This document shows positions 1-9,532 of a DNA stretch of 36,396 nt, piece by piece (the first letter of the stretch is position 1; the number at the start of each line of letters is the position of its first letter). This stretch comes from JAUIBE01 sp035267185. Lineage in GTDB: Bacteria > Pseudomonadota > Gammaproteobacteria > Xanthomonadales > SZUA-36. Made by a program: the position numbers and the translations under genes. Under the pieces are notes generated by a model. The model did not search any database. It was not told the DNA's origin and saw only the letters and a list, made by a program, of their open reading frames with translations. The stretch lies in the NCBI GenBank assembly GCA_035267185.1, contig DATFLY010000146.1, positions 1-36,396 of the forward strand, read 5' to 3'.

Positions 1-699
1 TTCATGGCCAAGCACACGGACGAGTCTTTGCCATGCTTCCTGTCGCTCCCTCCTCAGTGCACTGGTGACCTCGGCGAGCACCAACAATGTGTGTGGACGG
101 CCGTCCATGCGAAAAGGACGGTGACGCACCACGAATCGCCCCGCCCCGCCAGGAAGGGACAGGCTGACCGGCTCCAGCCCGGTTTCCTCCAACAAGGCAT
201 CGACGCCTATGCTCGCGGCAGTGGTGCCTGGTAACAGCCTGGAACCTATCAGTGTTTCAGCCGCCGGGTTGGCGATCACGAGTTTCTGCTGAACATCAAA
301 AGTAAATAATGGCAGGTCTATTTCCTGCATCACCTTTTCCAGCAAGGCGCGCGACTCCTGCTCTTCCCGTGCCCGGTTGCGCAGGTCCATCGCCAGTAAA
401 TTAATCTCCTGGGCCAGCTCACTCATCACCCCGCCCCGGTCCCGCCGAACCCGGAGTCCGTAATCTTCATACCGAATGGCTTCAAGGATATTGGCCAGGC
501 TTTGCACGGGCGCCAGCAATCGATTCTTCAGGCGCCATGTCAGCGCCAACAGGAATACCAATGCAAGCGCCCACAACACCCAATCGAGGGCCGGATTGGT
601 CTGGGGCAGCAGAATATCCACAGCCCAGAGCACCAAAACGCCAACGCCCGCCGCAAGAATGGCCAGCACAACCCGGCTTTCCATAGACCAGCGACGCAT
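1..699 (-). CDS. Sensor histidine kinase, N-terminal part (cut by window edge)
   Basis: Partial gene: 233 codons are visible and the reading frame runs off the left edge. Two hydrophobic segments (about residues 8-30 and 34-52) suggest an inner-membrane anchor with almost no periplasmic loop. A HAMP-like/linker region and a PAS-like region (about residues 105-205) follow. The last visible residues are RLVRVLGHE, the start of an H-box in which His232 would be the autophosphorylated residue. The catalytic ATPase domain lies outside the window. The ATG at 699 is 3 nt beyond the stop of the NtrC-type regulator, so the two are co-transcribed and surely a cognate pair. An in-frame GTG directly before the ATG is an alternative start. 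The short periplasmic loop hints that it senses something in or at the membrane, which is inference. Confidence 0.85.
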   Translation of the reverse strand, partial: MRRWSMESRVVLAILAAGVGVLVLWAVDILLPQTNPALDWVLWALALVFLLALTWRLKNRLLAPVQSLANILEAIRYEDYGLRVRRDRGGVMSELAQEINLLAMDLRNRAREEQESRALLEKVMQEIDLPLFTFDVQQKLVIANPAAETLIGSRLLPGTTAASIGVDALLEETGLEPVSLSLPGGAGRFVVRHRPFRMDGRPHTLLVLAEVTSALRRERQEAWQRLVRVLGHE

Positions 700-702
700 C
701 AC

Positions 703-2094
703 TCAGCCGCCTTCAGCTGAAAGACCAAGCTTCTCCAATCGGCGATACATTGCACTGCGGCTCAAACCGAGCGCCTGGGCAGCCTCCTGTACGTTGCCGT
801 CGAATCGCTCGATTGCGTTGCGGATCAACAATCGTTCCGCGTCTTCCAGTTTCATGACTTGTCCGTCACCCGGTTGTGCTTCATTACGGGAAGACAAGGC
901 GAGGTCTCCGGCCTGGATCTCATCGCCGCTGGACAGCAATACAGCGCGCTCCACGCAATGAGACAGTTCGCGAACATTGCCAGGCCATTGGTGTGATCTG
1001 AGCGCGGTGGTTGCATTCGGGCTGAAGCTGAGTTTTCGGCCATGGCGCTGGCATTGCTGGTCCAGGAACCGGGTTGCCAGTGCCGGAATATCCTCTGCTC
1101 TTTCCCGCAGTGACGGAATGTGAATTTCAACGGTGTTGAGCCGGAAAAACAGGTCGCGGCGAAAATTTCCGTCGTCGATCATGGTCTGCAGATCGGCATT
1201 GGTGGCGGTCAGAACCCTGACATTGGCTGTGCGTGTGCGGCTGCCGCCAACCCGCTCAAAACTGCCGGATTCAAGAACCCGAAGGAGCTTTGCCTGTTGT
1301 GCCAGGGGTGTATTGCCAACCTCGTCCAGGAATAATGTTCCACCGTCTGCCAGTTCGAAGCGGCCGCTTCGAGAGTCGCGCGCATCGGTGAAGGCACCTT
1401 TGACATGGCCAAACATCTCACTTTCAAACAGCGCCTCCGGGATGCTTCCCATGTTGACGCTGATAAATGGCTCATCTGAACGCGTAGACCAGCGGTGAAT
1501 CAGTTCGGCGACCAGGTTCTTTCCTGTTCCGTTTTCGCCAGTGAGCAACACACTGGCATCTGAGGGTGCCACCTGGCGGGCCAGCTCCAGAACGCGGCGC
1601 ATGCCGGATGATTCGGCCACCACTTCGCCGCCAATTCGATCTTCGCTTTGAATCTGCGCGATCTCACGCAAACGCTGGGCACCACGCGTTGCAGCACATC
1701 GTTCAAGATGGGTGCGCACCACGGTTAGCAAACGGGTGTTGTCCCAGGGCTTTTCGATGAAGTCACAAGCCCCGCTTTGCATCGCTGAAACCACCAGGTC
1801 AACGGAACCCCAGGCCGTCATCGCAACGGTTGGAAGTCCAGGGTCAATTTCATGCAGCGACTGCAACAGGTCCAGGCCTTCCTTGCCGGAAGTGGTATCG
1901 CGCGTGTAATTCAGATCCAGCAGCGCAAGAGAAACACCTCCCTTTTTGACTGAATCGACGACCGCCTGTGGACTGTCTGCAAGCAAGACCTTGTATCCCT
2001 GGTCGGCCAGCAGCAGCCGCAGGGCCTCGCGCACATCGCGCTGGTCGTCGGCAACCAGGAGGGTTTGTTGTTCCGCGGTATGTCCACTACTCAT
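703..2094 (-). CDS. NtrC-family sigma-54-dependent response regulator
   Basis: The protein has 463 residues, normal for this family. A receiver domain (about 10-125) carries acidic pocket D16/D17, phospho-acceptor D60, T93 and K115. An AAA+ domain (about 155-385) carries Walker A GENGTGKN (186-193) and Walker B LFLDE (D257/E258). A Fis-type helix-turn-helix sits at the C terminus (DAERLL... to MYRRLEKLGL). The sigma-54 contact loop reads GAFTDA (233-238) instead of the usual GAFTGA. Its start overlaps the stop of the upstream permease by 8 nt, so it is translated from the export operon's message and followed by its kinase. The matching sigma-54 promoters with a shared upstream element at 11.6 and 14.15 kb are its likely targets, making the operon autoregulated; that link is inferred. 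Confidence 0.93.
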   Translation of the reverse strand: MSSGHTAEQQTLLVADDQRDVREALRLLLADQGYKVLLADSPQAVVDSVKKGGVSLALLDLNYTRDTTSGKEGLDLLQSLHEIDPGLPTVAMTAWGSVDLVVSAMQSGACDFIEKPWDNTRLLTVVRTHLERCAATRGAQRLREIAQIQSEDRIGGEVVAESSGMRRVLELARQVAPSDASVLLTGENGTGKNLVAELIHRWSTRSDEPFISVNMGSIPEALFESEMFGHVKGAFTDARDSRSGRFELADGGTLFLDEVGNTPLAQQAKLLRVLESGSFERVGGSRTRTANVRVLTATNADLQTMIDDGNFRRDLFFRLNTVEIHIPSLRERAEDIPALATRFLDQQCQRHGRKLSFSPNATTALRSHQWPGNVRELSHCVERAVLLSSGDEIQAGDLALSSRNEAQPGDGQVMKLEDAERLLIRNAIERFDGNVQEAAQALGLSRSAMYRRLEKLGLSAEGG

Positions 2095-4585
2095 ACCGTA
2101 ATGTTACAGCCGGATCGACCCGAGTGGCACGCCATGCGGGCAAAGCACAGGCCAAAAGTGCGACCAGACCAAAAACAACGATGATGCCTGCATAGGTAAT
2201 CGGATCCGTTGTGCCAATGCCTATCAGCACCGATTTCAGGGTCTGGCTAAGGCCAAGCGCCGCGGCCAGGCCGATTGCCAATCCAATGCCCACAAGGATC
2301 ATTCCCTGTCGAATCACCAGCGCAAAGATTCCACCTGGAGGCGCACCAAATGTGAGTCGAACGCCCAGTTCGGGGCGCCGCTGTCGAACCCGGTAAGCCA
2401 GGACACCATAGAGGCCCACGGCAGCCAGGATCAGTGCCAGGCCTCCGAAAATTGTGGTCAGCGTCATCGTAAACCGAACCGGTGCGGTGCTGTCGGCAAC
2501 GATATTTTCGAGCGTGTCTTCATTCTGCAATGGCACATCGGGATTCATTTCACGAAGCAGCGCCCTGAGCGGTGCCAGCAGCGCCATGGGATCACCCGAC
2601 GCCCGCACCGCCCAGCCAAACCCATTGCCAAAACCAATTGAATCGGCAAACGAACTCACAATCCACAAGCCCTCCGATGTTTCCTCATCCAGTGTGTTGT
2701 GTGCAATATTGGCAACCACGCCGATCACCTCGACCGGTTCACCCTCGGCTCGATCACTCCGCCGCATAAACAACGACTTGCCCAACGGTGACTCATCCGG
2801 CCAGGCCAGGTCGGCCAGAGCCTTGTTTATTACAACGTAATTGCGTGCGGTTTCCTGGTCCTGCTGCGTAAAACCACGGCCGGCCAGCATGGTGGCGCCA
2901 ATGGTTTCAAAGTACCCGGGAAAAGTGATGTGGTACTGCGCCTGGCGGGCCGAGCCATCATCAAAAGTGACGATATCGGTTGCCCAGCGGCTGCCGAAAG
3001 TAATCCCGCTGAGTGGCAACGGGAATGCTCCACCTGCCGAAACCACGCCCGGCAGGGCTTCAATGCGCTCACCCACTTCCCTGTGAAAGGCCAGTTGCTG
3101 CTCCGTTTCAGGAAACAGCTCTGCAGGCAGGTTATAGGCAAACGTAACCACGCCCTGAGGATCGAAACCCGGGTCACGACTGACCAGGTCTGCAAAGCTG
3201 CGAATCATCAGGCCGGCGCCCACCAGCAATGCAAACGAAAGCGCCACCTCGGCCACCACCAGTGCATTACGCCAGCGTCCACTGCCACGGGATTCCTGCT
3301 GAGCAGTGCGGTCCTTGAGTTGCCCTGCCATGTCACGCCGTGCGGACATGGCTGCAGGAACACTGCCAGCCAGCAAAGTAACAATCGCCACCACCACAAA
3401 AGTGTAAGCCAGCACCTTGAAATCAATACCAATGCTGCTGAGTTGTGGGAGGGTCTGCGGCTGCATGGCAATCAGCACCGGTAACGCGAGCGCAGCAAGG
3501 ATCACGCCAAGCACCCCGCCAACCAGCGCCAGAATGCTTGCTTCAATCAGTCCAAAGCGGAACATCCTGCCGCGACTGCAACCCAGTGCAGCACGAATGG
3601 CGATGTCACGCTGGCGCGAGGTCGCCCTTACGAGTAACAGGTTTGCAACATTTGCACAGGCAATCAGCAAAATCAGTCCAACTGCACCGGTCAGGACCCA
3701 GACTATGGCCCCGATATCCTTGGTCAATTCCTGGTGCAACGGCACCACCCTGTGACCCAGGTTGAGTGTCGAGTAGAGCGGTTCTTCCTCTGCAATCCTG
3801 GCTGTGATCGCAGCCATCTCTGCCTCGGCCTGGGAAATGCTCACGCCAGGTTTGAGGCGTCCCACCACGTTCATAAATACGCTGTTGCGCGGCGAATTGG
3901 CCAGGTCCACGCGCGAAGCCTCAAACACCTCAGGCTCGGCATTGCCACCACCTGGCAACAGTAACTGGAACCCGGGTGGCATCACCCCGGCAATCGTGAC
4001 CGGGCGAAAATCCAGGTAGATCGTTGATCCAATCACTCCTGGATCACCACCCAGTCGTGTTTGCCAGAATGCGTGACCAAGGATGACTGTGCTTGGTGGA
4101 TTGAAAGTATCGAATGGTGGTTGTACGCCTGGCGGCACATCGTTTGGGCTGTAGGCTGCATCGAGCTGATTGAAATCACGCCCCAGCATGGGAGACACAC
4201 CAAGCAAGCTGAACATGTTCCAGGTCACCCCCATGGAATTGATCTGCTCGGTTTCAGTGCCAGGGGCCTTTTGATAAACATGTTGGTTGCCGAAAGCACC
4301 GGCAAAGTCTTCAAACTGATCTGCATTGCGCTGGTAATCATCAATCTCCCGCGGCGCCGCCGGCCATGTGTCGATATCGCGCGAGGGCAGCACACCCCAG
4401 ACGGCAACCAGGCGGTCAGGCTCCTCGTAGGGAGGCGGGCTCAACAAGGTGGCATCAAGAACCGTGTAAATGGCGGTATTCGCGCCAATGCCCAGGGCAA
4501 GCGTGATGATCGCAATCACGGAGATCAATGGATTCTTAACCAGCGACCTGGTTGCCTGCCTGACGTCCTGCCAAATTCCGTTCAT
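2087..4585 (-). CDS. Duplicated FtsX/MacB-type ABC permease (ADOP-like), copy 1
   Basis: An 832-residue inner-membrane permease. It has an N-terminal transmembrane helix (about 20-42), a MacB-like periplasmic core, three helices of an FtsX domain near the middle (about 290-420), then a second helix, periplasmic core and FtsX block to the C terminus. This tandem layout is that of the acidobacterial duplicated orphan permease family, in which one chain holds two half-permeases. The chain ends VDPAVTLRYE, like its paralogues. A good ribosome site (AGAGG) lies 8 nt before the ATG. It lacks its own ATPase domain, so the ATPase at 9529-10278 is the only visible energy source. Substrate unknown; MacB/FtsX relatives export peptides, lipids or act as mechanotransducers. 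Confidence 0.9.
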   Translation of the reverse strand: MNGIWQDVRQATRSLVKNPLISVIAIITLALGIGANTAIYTVLDATLLSPPPYEEPDRLVAVWGVLPSRDIDTWPAAPREIDDYQRNADQFEDFAGAFGNQHVYQKAPGTETEQINSMGVTWNMFSLLGVSPMLGRDFNQLDAAYSPNDVPPGVQPPFDTFNPPSTVILGHAFWQTRLGGDPGVIGSTIYLDFRPVTIAGVMPPGFQLLLPGGGNAEPEVFEASRVDLANSPRNSVFMNVVGRLKPGVSISQAEAEMAAITARIAEEEPLYSTLNLGHRVVPLHQELTKDIGAIVWVLTGAVGLILLIACANVANLLLVRATSRQRDIAIRAALGCSRGRMFRFGLIEASILALVGGVLGVILAALALPVLIAMQPQTLPQLSSIGIDFKVLAYTFVVVAIVTLLAGSVPAAMSARRDMAGQLKDRTAQQESRGSGRWRNALVVAEVALSFALLVGAGLMIRSFADLVSRDPGFDPQGVVTFAYNLPAELFPETEQQLAFHREVGERIEALPGVVSAGGAFPLPLSGITFGSRWATDIVTFDDGSARQAQYHITFPGYFETIGATMLAGRGFTQQDQETARNYVVINKALADLAWPDESPLGKSLFMRRSDRAEGEPVEVIGVVANIAHNTLDEETSEGLWIVSSFADSIGFGNGFGWAVRASGDPMALLAPLRALLREMNPDVPLQNEDTLENIVADSTAPVRFTMTLTTIFGGLALILAAVGLYGVLAYRVRQRRPELGVRLTFGAPPGGIFALVIRQGMILVGIGLAIGLAAALGLSQTLKSVLIGIGTTDPITYAGIIVVFGLVALLACALPAWRATRVDPAVTLRYE

Positions 4586-4609
4586 TTCGATACCTCTGAA
4601 AAAACTTGA

Positions 4610-7111
4610 TTATTCATAACGAAGTGCCTCAACTGGTTGTAGTCGAGCAGCGCGGCGTGCAGGCAAATAGCTCGCGACCAGGGATGCGATCAATACAACG
4701 GCCACAACGACGAACAAGGTCATCAGGTCGCGTTCAGATACCCCAAACAACAGCGATCTAAGCACGCGGGTTAAGGCCATTGCAGCGGCGATCCCGGCCA
4801 CAATCCCCATAATCGTCAACATCATTCCCTGGCGTAACACCAGGCGAAAGACACTCTCCCTGGTCGCTCCAAGTGCCATGCGAACACCCATTTCGCGAGA
4901 CCTCTGCGCCAGCGTATAACTCAGGACCCCGTGCACGCCGACCGTTGCCAATACCGTGGCAAGCAAGGCAAACGATGCGAGCAACAGCATGGTGAAGCGT
5001 CTTTGGCCCACTGAACGTGAAACTGAATCGGCCAGTGGCTCGACACCGAAGACCGCCAGGGCGGGATCAATTTCTTCTATCGCACGCTTTGCTGAAGAAA
5101 CCAGTGCGACCGGGTCTCCCGCGGTCTTCAGTAAAAGAGCATGGGCTCCATCCGCAGAGGGTGCCTGCGCCATGGGATAGTAAATTGCCGGAGGGGCTGC
5201 CTGATCCATACCGTAAATTTTTTCATTGGCGATGACCCCGACGATCGCACGCCGTGAACCCCACATATTGACCTCGGCACCAATCGCATCACCTTCCGGG
5301 AAGAATCGATCAACGGCCGCCTGGTTGATCAGCGCCACGGGCGCTGCCTCTGTGCTGTCGGTCTCTTCCAGGCCACGCCCGCGATTTAACGCCAGACCAA
5401 CCGTATTCAGATAGTCAGGTGTAATTCTTCGTACAGAGATCTCGGGCCAGTCATTGCCATCGGCTTCACGACCCACCACGCTAAAACTGTTGGTAAAACC
5501 CTGGTCAACCGGACTGTTACCAACAATCGCTGCCGATTCAACGCCGGGTATGGCCGAAACGCGCAACAACAGTTCATCATTGAAATCATGCATTTCACGG
5601 AAATCCGGCCAGACCGCGAAATCCACCGGGTAACGGCTTGCCGGCAGTTGATATTCTGCCTTGAGCACACCTGCCGTATTGAAACCCGCATCGACCTGGG
5701 TGAGGTTCCAGAAACTTTTGACCAGCAAGCCTGCGCCCACAACCAGCATCACGGCGAGTGCCAGTTGCGCCACCACCAGTGCAGAGCGAATCCGCCCTGC
5801 CAGCGTCCGGCCTGCTCCGACGCTGCCACCGCCTTCAGCCCGGAGCAAGGCGTTCAAATCGAGTCGACGGGCCTGCAAAACAGGCACGAGGCCGAATGCC
5901 ATGCCAACAATGGCAGTCACGCCCAGCGAGGCCAGCAGCACCCTGGAATTGATACCGACGTTGTCCAGTCGCGGCACGTCGTGAGGTGCCAGGCTGAGTA
6001 AGAACTGAGTTCCCCAGGTCGCAAAAATCAGACCAAGAATGCCGCCCGCCAGTGCAAGCACGACACCTTCAGCCAGGAACTGCCCGGCGAGCCGTCGCGA
6101 GTCGGCGCCCAGCGCTGCCCGCATCGCGACATCACGGGACCTGGCCGTACCTCTTGCCAGCAACAGGTTGGCAACATTCACGCAGGCCACCAGCAGCAGC
6201 AATACAACCGCGCTCAGCAGAACGTACAAGGCAGGCCGGACCGGCCCAAAAACAACATCGGTCAGAGGTTCTACATTGGCGCCACGTCCATCATTTGAGT
6301 CGCGATAGGTTTCTTCAAGGCTGTTTGAAATGGCAGACATTTCCTGTTGTGCAGCCTCGATCGTTGCACCGTCTTCAAGCCGACCAAGGGTGAAAATCGG
6401 ATGCGTATGACGCGTATAAACAACCGGATCCGGTTGTAGTGGTAACCAGACATCTATATTGACGCGTCCCACGCGATCAGCAAAACCACGAGAATAGGCG
6501 GCAGCGCCGAGTATCTGCAAAATACCAAACTCGGCATCATCCGGGATCACACCAATGATTTCTGTCGGAACATCATGCAATCGCAGACTTTGTCCAATGG
6601 CAGACGGATCACGTGAAAACAAACGCTCCCATAAACCCTCACTGATCAGGACCACCTCAGGAGCGCCTGGCTGATCTTCCTCTTCGTTGAACCAACGGCC
6701 GGCAATGGGCCTGATGCCAACCATCTTGAGAAAATCATAAGTACTGCGAACAGCGGCTAACCGTGTTGGATCGCCCGAATCGGGCACCAGGTTGACCTCA
6801 CTGCCTGCAAAGGCGGCAATATTTGAAAATGTGGTTGTGCGTTCTTCAAAATCGATAAAATCGGGTACCGATGCGGGTTCGCGCGTGGTCGAACTGTTGC
6901 GATCGGTTTGCCACACCATTGCAAGCCGATCGACTTGCTCAAACGGTGAAGTGCGCAGAAGAACACCATCGATCACCGAATAAATTGCAGTGGTGGCACC
7001 CATCGACAAGGCCAGTGTAATCAGGACAATCACTGAAAACTGCGGACTCTTGGTCAATGAGCGTATTGCATACCCAAAATTCTGTGACCAGTTCTGCCAG
7101 ATTCCTTTCAT
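4610..7111 (-). CDS. Duplicated FtsX/MacB-type ABC permease (ADOP-like), copy 2
   Basis: An 833-residue paralogue of the neighbouring permeases with the same order: N-terminal helix, MacB-like periplasmic core, a central FtsX block with the conserved stretch ANLLLARGTARSRDVAMRAA, then a second core and a C-terminal FtsX block ending LQPVEALRYE. A GGTGGA ribosome site precedes the ATG. It sits 24 nt upstream of copy 1 and 15 nt downstream of copy 3, in the middle of the export operon. The copies differ clearly in sequence outside the FtsX cores, so this is an old duplication rather than a recent one, and they may form hetero-oligomers or serve different substrates. That last point is inference. 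Confidence 0.9.
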   Translation of the reverse strand: MKGIWQNWSQNFGYAIRSLTKSPQFSVIVLITLALSMGATTAIYSVIDGVLLRTSPFEQVDRLAMVWQTDRNSSTTREPASVPDFIDFEERTTTFSNIAAFAGSEVNLVPDSGDPTRLAAVRSTYDFLKMVGIRPIAGRWFNEEEDQPGAPEVVLISEGLWERLFSRDPSAIGQSLRLHDVPTEIIGVIPDDAEFGILQILGAAAYSRGFADRVGRVNIDVWLPLQPDPVVYTRHTHPIFTLGRLEDGATIEAAQQEMSAISNSLEETYRDSNDGRGANVEPLTDVVFGPVRPALYVLLSAVVLLLLVACVNVANLLLARGTARSRDVAMRAALGADSRRLAGQFLAEGVVLALAGGILGLIFATWGTQFLLSLAPHDVPRLDNVGINSRVLLASLGVTAIVGMAFGLVPVLQARRLDLNALLRAEGGGSVGAGRTLAGRIRSALVVAQLALAVMLVVGAGLLVKSFWNLTQVDAGFNTAGVLKAEYQLPASRYPVDFAVWPDFREMHDFNDELLLRVSAIPGVESAAIVGNSPVDQGFTNSFSVVGREADGNDWPEISVRRITPDYLNTVGLALNRGRGLEETDSTEAAPVALINQAAVDRFFPEGDAIGAEVNMWGSRRAIVGVIANEKIYGMDQAAPPAIYYPMAQAPSADGAHALLLKTAGDPVALVSSAKRAIEEIDPALAVFGVEPLADSVSRSVGQRRFTMLLLASFALLATVLATVGVHGVLSYTLAQRSREMGVRMALGATRESVFRLVLRQGMMLTIMGIVAGIAAAMALTRVLRSLLFGVSERDLMTLFVVVAVVLIASLVASYLPARRAARLQPVEALRYE

Positions 7112-7126
7112 TTTTCCACCAACAGC

Positions 7127-9532
7127 TCATTCATAACGCAGTGCTTCAATCGGCTGCACGCGCGCCGCGCGCCTGGCGGGAACCATCATGGCCAGCAAGG
7201 CAGCCAGGACCAGCAGCATTGATACTGAGCTGAACACCTGTAGATCAAACGGCTCGACCTCGTAAAGCATGTTGCTTAGCAGTTGACCAAATACCGCCGT
7301 CAGAGCCACACCCGCTGCCATGCCGATTCCCACGAGCCAGAGCCCACCAACCAGAACCAAGCGGAGTATGTCGAACTGGTTGGCACCCAATGCAGTTCGG
7401 ACACCGAACTCCCGCGTTCTTGCACTGACGTTGTAGGAAACCACCCCGTAAACACCAGAAGCTGCCAGCAGAAGGGACAACAAGGCGAAAGCGCCAACCA
7501 ATGCGGCAACCTGGCGGGGCGTGCGAACCGATTCATTGACCAGGTTTTCCATGGGTGTTGGAACCCAGATCGCCAGACCAGGATCCACTTCTGCGAGCGC
7601 GTTTCTCACCACCGGCAGCAATGCCAATTCATCGCCCTTGGTGCGCATCACCACGAAGAACTGGCGGTTGGCGAAACGGCTGGTTGGCAGATATAAGGTG
7701 GGGTCCGGTGGAGTCGAAAGACCATTGAAACGCAAATCGCCATACAACCCTACGATTTCACAGGATATGGCAGAGCTGTTGGGAGACAGAATGACCCGTG
7801 TTTCAAGAGGGTCGCGGCTGCCCAGGTAACGTTCCACGTACGTCTCTGTCGCCAGCACCACACAGGCGCCGTCAGCACGGTCGGATGCGTTGAAATCACG
7901 ACCCCGAAGCAACGGCACCTCCAGGGTTTCAAGATAGCCACTGGATACCCGGCTGTACCAGGTTCGCAGAGGGTTGCCATCCAGCGGCACTCCCTCAATC
8001 GCCGTTCCGGTATCGGTGATCAGGTCACTCATGGGCAGCGTCGATGAGAATCCAACGTTTTCAACACCCGGAATACTGCTGAATCGTTCCAGCAATTCAT
8101 CGTGCACGACTCGCAATGCATCGGTATCCGGATACCGGGTATCGGGAAGATTCAGCGCAAAGGTCAGTACCCCATCCGGCTTGAATCCAGGATCAACGTC
8201 GAGAATTCGGGTCAGGCTTTTCAGAAACAGCCCGGCGCTGACAGTAAGCGCCAACGCCAGTGCGAATGTACCGGCCACGAGCACGGCGCGCATCCTTTGC
8301 CCGCCACGATCACCAGAACTGCCACGGCCGCCGCTGCGCAGTGTTTCGCTGACCTCGCGACGACTGGCGAGCCAGGCCGGAACACTACCAGCAACCAGGC
8401 CGGTGCTGAGCGCGATCATCAGGGCAAAACCCATCACCCGAAGGTCGATTCCCAGCGAAGTGGTGTCAGCAAGCGACGCGGGCAGCGCCATTGCGATCCA
8501 CATCATGCCAAACCAGGCCAGCCCCACGCCAACGAACATGCCCAATAACGAGAGCAGGGTGCTTTCGATCAACACCTGCCGCATGATCCGGGAACGACTG
8601 GCGCCAATCGCTGAACGAATGGCAAGTTCACGTGCCCTGCTGACAGCTCTCGCCAACAAGAGATTGGCGATATTCGCGCAAGCGATCAGTAAGACCAGGA
8701 ACGTTGCACCCAGCAGCACCAGCAATTGTCGGCTTACACCCTGAACCAGCAGCTCCTGAAGAGGTTGAACATAACCTGACAACTGGCGGAGTGAGTGATA
8801 CTCCGCAGCCAGGCTGGCCTGAATAGCGTCCAGGTCGGCGTCCGCCTGTTCAATACTGACCCCGGGCTTGAGCCTGGCGATCACCGGAAGAAAAAAGCCC
8901 TGTTCAGGGTCAGTTGCACCCTGGAAAGGCTTGAATAACTTTGCGCCAAGCTGTGTTGGCGCGTTGAAGTCCGGCGGCAGCACACCCACCACCGTCCAGG
9001 GTTGTGCATTCAATGTGACACTGCTGCCCAGCACGTTGGGATCGCCACCCAGTTCGCGCTGCCAGAATTCATGACTGGCAATGACAACCCGTGGGCCATT
9101 CTCTACATCTTCTGCCTGGGTAAACGCCCTGCCCCGTGCCAGTGGCACCCCCAGTGTCTCGAAAAACCGCCAGGTCACCCTGGCGCCCCGCACCATTGCA
9201 ACGCCCTCTTCCTGCGTCAGGGTTGTGTCCCAGGTATCGATGCCGGCAATTGATTCGATGGTGGACAGGGAGCGTTCCCATTCGAGAAGAACACCCGGGT
9301 TAACGATGTCCTGCTTTGCAAAGCCGCGTTCTGTTCCGTCAGCCCAGAGCATCACCAGGCGATCGGATTCAGGGTAGGGAAGATCCTTGAGCAACAGAGC
9401 ATCCACTGCAGAAAAAATTGCGGTATTTGCCCCGATGCCCAGGCCGAGGGTCAGGACAGTCACAAAGACGAAAGCCGGGCGTGTCGCAAGCCCGCGGGCC
9501 ACTTGCCAGACTTCAGCCCAGAATGCGCTCAT
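7127..9532 (-). CDS. Duplicated FtsX/MacB-type ABC permease (ADOP-like), copy 3
   Basis: An 801-residue permease with the duplicated FtsX layout. The N-terminal transmembrane segment follows a short cytoplasmic stretch, a central FtsX block contains ANIANLLLARAVSRARELAI, and the C terminus ends VQPIEALRYE. Its start codon overlaps the stop of the ABC ATPase gene by 4 nt (ATGA), so the two are translationally coupled. This makes it the best candidate for the ATPase's direct partner. It is the first of three permease genes in the operon. No substrate can be read from the sequence. Confidence 0.9.
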   Translation of the reverse strand: MSAFWAEVWQVARGLATRPAFVFVTVLTLGLGIGANTAIFSAVDALLLKDLPYPESDRLVMLWADGTERGFAKQDIVNPGVLLEWERSLSTIESIAGIDTWDTTLTQEEGVAMVRGARVTWRFFETLGVPLARGRAFTQAEDVENGPRVVIASHEFWQRELGGDPNVLGSSVTLNAQPWTVVGVLPPDFNAPTQLGAKLFKPFQGATDPEQGFFLPVIARLKPGVSIEQADADLDAIQASLAAEYHSLRQLSGYVQPLQELLVQGVSRQLLVLLGATFLVLLIACANIANLLLARAVSRARELAIRSAIGASRSRIMRQVLIESTLLSLLGMFVGVGLAWFGMMWIAMALPASLADTTSLGIDLRVMGFALMIALSTGLVAGSVPAWLASRREVSETLRSGGRGSSGDRGGQRMRAVLVAGTFALALALTVSAGLFLKSLTRILDVDPGFKPDGVLTFALNLPDTRYPDTDALRVVHDELLERFSSIPGVENVGFSSTLPMSDLITDTGTAIEGVPLDGNPLRTWYSRVSSGYLETLEVPLLRGRDFNASDRADGACVVLATETYVERYLGSRDPLETRVILSPNSSAISCEIVGLYGDLRFNGLSTPPDPTLYLPTSRFANRQFFVVMRTKGDELALLPVVRNALAEVDPGLAIWVPTPMENLVNESVRTPRQVAALVGAFALLSLLLAASGVYGVVSYNVSARTREFGVRTALGANQFDILRLVLVGGLWLVGIGMAAGVALTAVFGQLLSNMLYEVEPFDLQVFSSVSMLLVLAALLAMMVPARRAARVQPIEALRYE

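Noticed and set aside
2930..3484. Long plus-strand open frame opposite permease copy 1 (similar ones occur opposite other genes)
   Set aside because: It is antisense to a clearly conserved gene, has low-complexity shadow composition and no recognisable domain or ribosome site.
7974..8744. 256-codon plus-strand open frame opposite permease copy 3
   Set aside because: Ser/Arg/Thr-rich composition typical of the reverse frame of an FtsX permease; no family features.
2087..9532. Three adjacent permease genes as a recent tandem amplification or mobile element
   Set aside because: The copies are divergent outside the FtsX cores, and no transposase, inverted repeat or target duplication is visible.
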